NCBI GenBank assembly: GCA_023386365.1
Contig: JAEWJX010000058.1
Coordinates: forward strand, 1-14,934
Direction: 5' to 3'
From: Actinomycetes bacterium
GTDB taxonomy: Bacteria; Actinomycetota; Actinomycetes; Actinomycetales; Microbacteriaceae
Length of the DNA stretch: 14,934 nt
The notes beneath the pieces were generated by a model. That model was given only the letters and a program-made list of their open reading frames with translations, had not been told where the DNA came from and ran no database searches. How positions within the stretch are numbered: the stretch's first letter is position 1; every line of letters starts with the position of its first letter. Position numbers and translations under genes: made by a program. Below are positions 13,326 to 14,934 of this stretch, piece after piece.

Positions 13326-14884
13326 GCCACGTTCTCCGGGCTCTCCAGGGGTTGCTGGCTCTCGTGCTCTTCGGCGATGAAGGCCACGAGGTCTCCGACT
13401 TCGATGTCGTGCGAGGTGAGTTCGCCGATCTTACGACGATCGCGCATCACGACGATGCGTTGGGCGAGGCGGATGACCTCCTCGAGTTCTGACGAGATGA
13501 ACACCACGGCGAGGCCCTGGGCGCTCAGCTCGGCGACCTTCTTCTGGATGTCGGCCTTCGCGCCGACGTCGATGCCGCGAGTGGGCTCGTCGAGGATGAT
13601 CAACTGCGGCGCGGTGGCGAGCCAGCGGGCGAGCAGCACCTTCTGCTGGTTGCCGCCCGACAGGTTGCGCACGAGCGCGTTCGGGTTCGCGGGGCGCACC
13701 CCGAGCGCCTGGATGTACTCGTCGACCACCGCATCCTGTTCGGCTTTGCGGATCTTGCGCAGGGCGCCGCGCTTGGCCTGGATGCCGAGCACGATGTTCT
13801 CGGCCACCGTCAGGTCGCCGATGATGCCCTCGGCGCGGCGGTCTTCGCTCGACAGCGCGATGCGCCGGTCGATGGCGTGCCGGGGGTTCGTGATGCGGGC
13901 GGGCTTGCCGCGCACCTCGATGCGTCCCGCATCCGCACGGTCGGCGCCGTACAGCAGACGCACCAGTTCGGTGCGGCCGGAGCCGAGGAGCCCCGCGATG
14001 CCGACGACCTCACCGTCGTAGATGTCGACGTCCGCCGGCTCGAGCACACCCTTCTTGCCTACGCCGGTGGCGCGCAGCACGGGGACGGCGTCCCGGTCGA
14101 TGGTGCGTTCGGCGGAGCGGGAGAGGGCGTCGAGCTCGTCGAGTTCGCGGCCGATCATCTTCGAAATGAGTTGGGCGCGGGGGAGCTCGGATGCCGGGTA
14201 CTCGCCCACGAGGGTGCCGTTGCGCAGCACGGTGAGACGGTCGGAGATCTCGTACACCTGGTCGAGGAAGTGGGTGACGAAGAGGATCGCGACGCCGCGG
14301 TCGCGCAGGTCGCGGATCACGCCGAACAGCTGCTCCACCTCGACCCGGTCGAGGCTGGAGGTGGGTTCGTCGAGAACCAGCACCGTCGAGTCGGTGACCA
14401 TGGCGCGACTGATGGCGACGAGCTGCTGGATGGCGATCGAGTGGCTGACGAGCAGCGTGCGGGTGTCGAGCACCACGCCGAGGCCAGCCAGGTGGCGTTC
14501 GGCTTCGCGGTGGGTGGCCTTCCAGTCGATGCGGCCGAGGGCGCCGCGCACCTCGTGGCCGAGCATGACGTTCTCGCCGACGGAGAGGTTCGTGCAGAGG
14601 TTCACCTCTTGGTACACGGTCGAGATGCCGGCGGCCTGCGCGTCGGCGGTGCCGCGGATGGTGCGCTGCTGGCCGCCGACCGTGATGGTTCCCGCGGTGA
14701 TCGTGTAGACGCCGGTGAGGGCCTTGATGAGGGTGGACTTGCCGGCACCGTTCTCGCCCATGAGGGTGTGCACCTCGCCGGCGCGCAGGGTGAAGTCGAC
14801 GCCGTCGAGAGCCTTGACGCCGGGGAACTCGATCGTGATGCCGCGCATCTCGACGACCGGCGGGGCTGCGGGGTCCTGGGGCAT
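13322..14884 (-). CDS. ytfR: Sugar ABC importer ATPase, YtfR type, double NBD
   Basis: The 520-residue ATPase carries two fused nucleotide-binding domains. In NBD1 are GENGAGKST (43-51), HSIAIQQLVAISRA (148-161), VLVLDEP (168-174) and FVTHFLDQV (202-210). In NBD2 are the degenerate P-loop GLLGSGRTE (298-306), SSEDRRAEGIIGDLTVAENI (345-364), LSGGNQQ (408-414) and LIILDEP (428-434). PGVKALDGVDFTLRAGEVHT and KKGVLEPADVDIYDGEVVGI resemble E. coli YtfR. It energises the two permeases encoded just downstream. ATG 14884 has AGGA (14894-14891) six bases upstream, a good start. The stop overlaps ytfT by four bases. A substrate-binding protein gene (YtfQ-like) is expected upstream, outside the window. 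Fructose (FruK) or other furanose importers of the same family are alternatives for the substrate. Confidence 0.94.
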   Translation of the reverse strand: MPQDPAAPPVVEMRGITIEFPGVKALDGVDFTLRAGEVHTLMGENGAGKSTLIKALTGVYTITAGTITVGGQQRTIRGTADAQAAGISTVYQEVNLCTNLSVGENVMLGHEVRGALGRIDWKATHREAERHLAGLGVVLDTRTLLVSHSIAIQQLVAISRAMVTDSTVLVLDEPTSSLDRVEVEQLFGVIRDLRDRGVAILFVTHFLDQVYEISDRLTVLRNGTLVGEYPASELPRAQLISKMIGRELDELDALSRSAERTIDRDAVPVLRATGVGKKGVLEPADVDIYDGEVVGIAGLLGSGRTELVRLLYGADRADAGRIEVRGKPARITNPRHAIDRRIALSSEDRRAEGIIGDLTVAENIVLGIQAKRGALRKIRKAEQDAVVDEYIQALGVRPANPNALVRNLSGGNQQKVLLARWLATAPQLIILDEPTRGIDVGAKADIQKKVAELSAQGLAVVFISSELEEVIRLAQRIVVMRDRRKIGELTSHDIEVGDLVAFIAEEHESQQPLESPENVA

Positions 14885-14890
14885 GGGAAG

Positions 14891-14894
14891 TCCT
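14891..14894 (-). promoter_or_regulatory. Ribosome binding site of the YtfR-type gene
   Basis: On the minus strand AGGA (14894-14891) is followed by six bases and then ATG 14884. The spacing is normal and fixes the start of the 520-residue ATPase. Confidence 0.6.
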
Positions 14895-14914
14895 GACGTG
14901 TGTGGTTCCGCCGG

Positions 14915-14934
14915 GGACCGGTGCGCCCCGGTCC
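14915..14934 (-). repeat. Perfect inverted repeat at the window edge, upstream of the ATPase gene
   Basis: GGACCGG (14915-14921) and CCGGTCC (14928-14934) are perfect reverse complements with a six-base loop. The repeat lies 31 bp ahead of the first ATPase gene of the sugar operon and may extend beyond the edge. In this importer family a stem between the binding-protein gene and the ATPase gene often acts as a partial terminator or mRNA stabiliser. A regulator site is the other possibility. No U tract follows on the minus strand. Confidence 0.4.

Noticed and set aside
1..14934. CRISPR arrays, tRNA genes, insertion sequences, prophage or toxin-antitoxin genes
   Set aside because: I saw no regularly spaced repeats, cloverleaf-like segments, transposase motifs or small paired ORFs with such features. 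Gaps between genes are all shorter than about 140 bp.

Overview
The window is chromosomal DNA from a high-GC Gram-positive actinobacterium, most likely a Microbacteriaceae-type organism. The evidence is a base composition near 70% GC, frequent GTG starts, stop-start overlaps of the GTGA and ATGA type, a DUF6458 small membrane protein, an LPXTG-anchored surface protein, and two start codons placed six bases after a TANNNT box (the leaderless-mRNA layout common in actinobacteria). Thirteen complete protein genes cover almost everything. I see no tRNA, rRNA, CRISPR array, insertion sequence or phage gene.

Region 1 (1-2707). Three strong inverted repeats in tandem (34-119) lie downstream of a small minus-strand membrane protein gene. 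Divergent from it are leuB and ilvE, for leucine biosynthesis and branched-chain amino acid transamination. Region 2 (2730-4742). A monocistronic cell-wall-anchored surface protein has a well-formed promoter and a structured 5' leader. A small alpha/beta hydrolase gene converges on it from the minus strand. Region 3 (4770-8688). A tightly packed plus-strand operon encodes an FAH-family hydrolase, an MFS transporter, a YeiH/UPF0324 exporter-like protein, a three-helix membrane protein and a DUF1905/YdeI-type protein. Three junctions can be read as GTGA overlaps, although the last one depends on the start chosen.

Region 4 (8691-14884, minus strand). This is a sugar ABC importer operon of the E. 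coli YtfQRT-YjfF type, transcribed right to left: ATPase, permease (YtfT type), permease (YjfF type), a second YtfR-like ATPase, then a LacI-family regulator. No substrate-binding protein is inside the window; it would be expected just beyond the right edge. A perfect 7-bp inverted repeat sits there, upstream of the first ATPase. Import would work as a periplasmic-type (here lipoprotein-tethered) binding protein feeding a membrane permease pair powered by double-NBD ATPases, with the terminal LacI protein presumably sensing the sugar.

Most of the window is ordinary metabolism and transport. The points most worth a second look are the second, paralogous ATPase inside a single importer operon, the paired leaderless start signals, the hairpins that carry stop codons, the unusual Ser/Arg-rich loop with odd codons in the YeiH homologue, and an apparent excess of the hexamer GGATGC/GCATCC.
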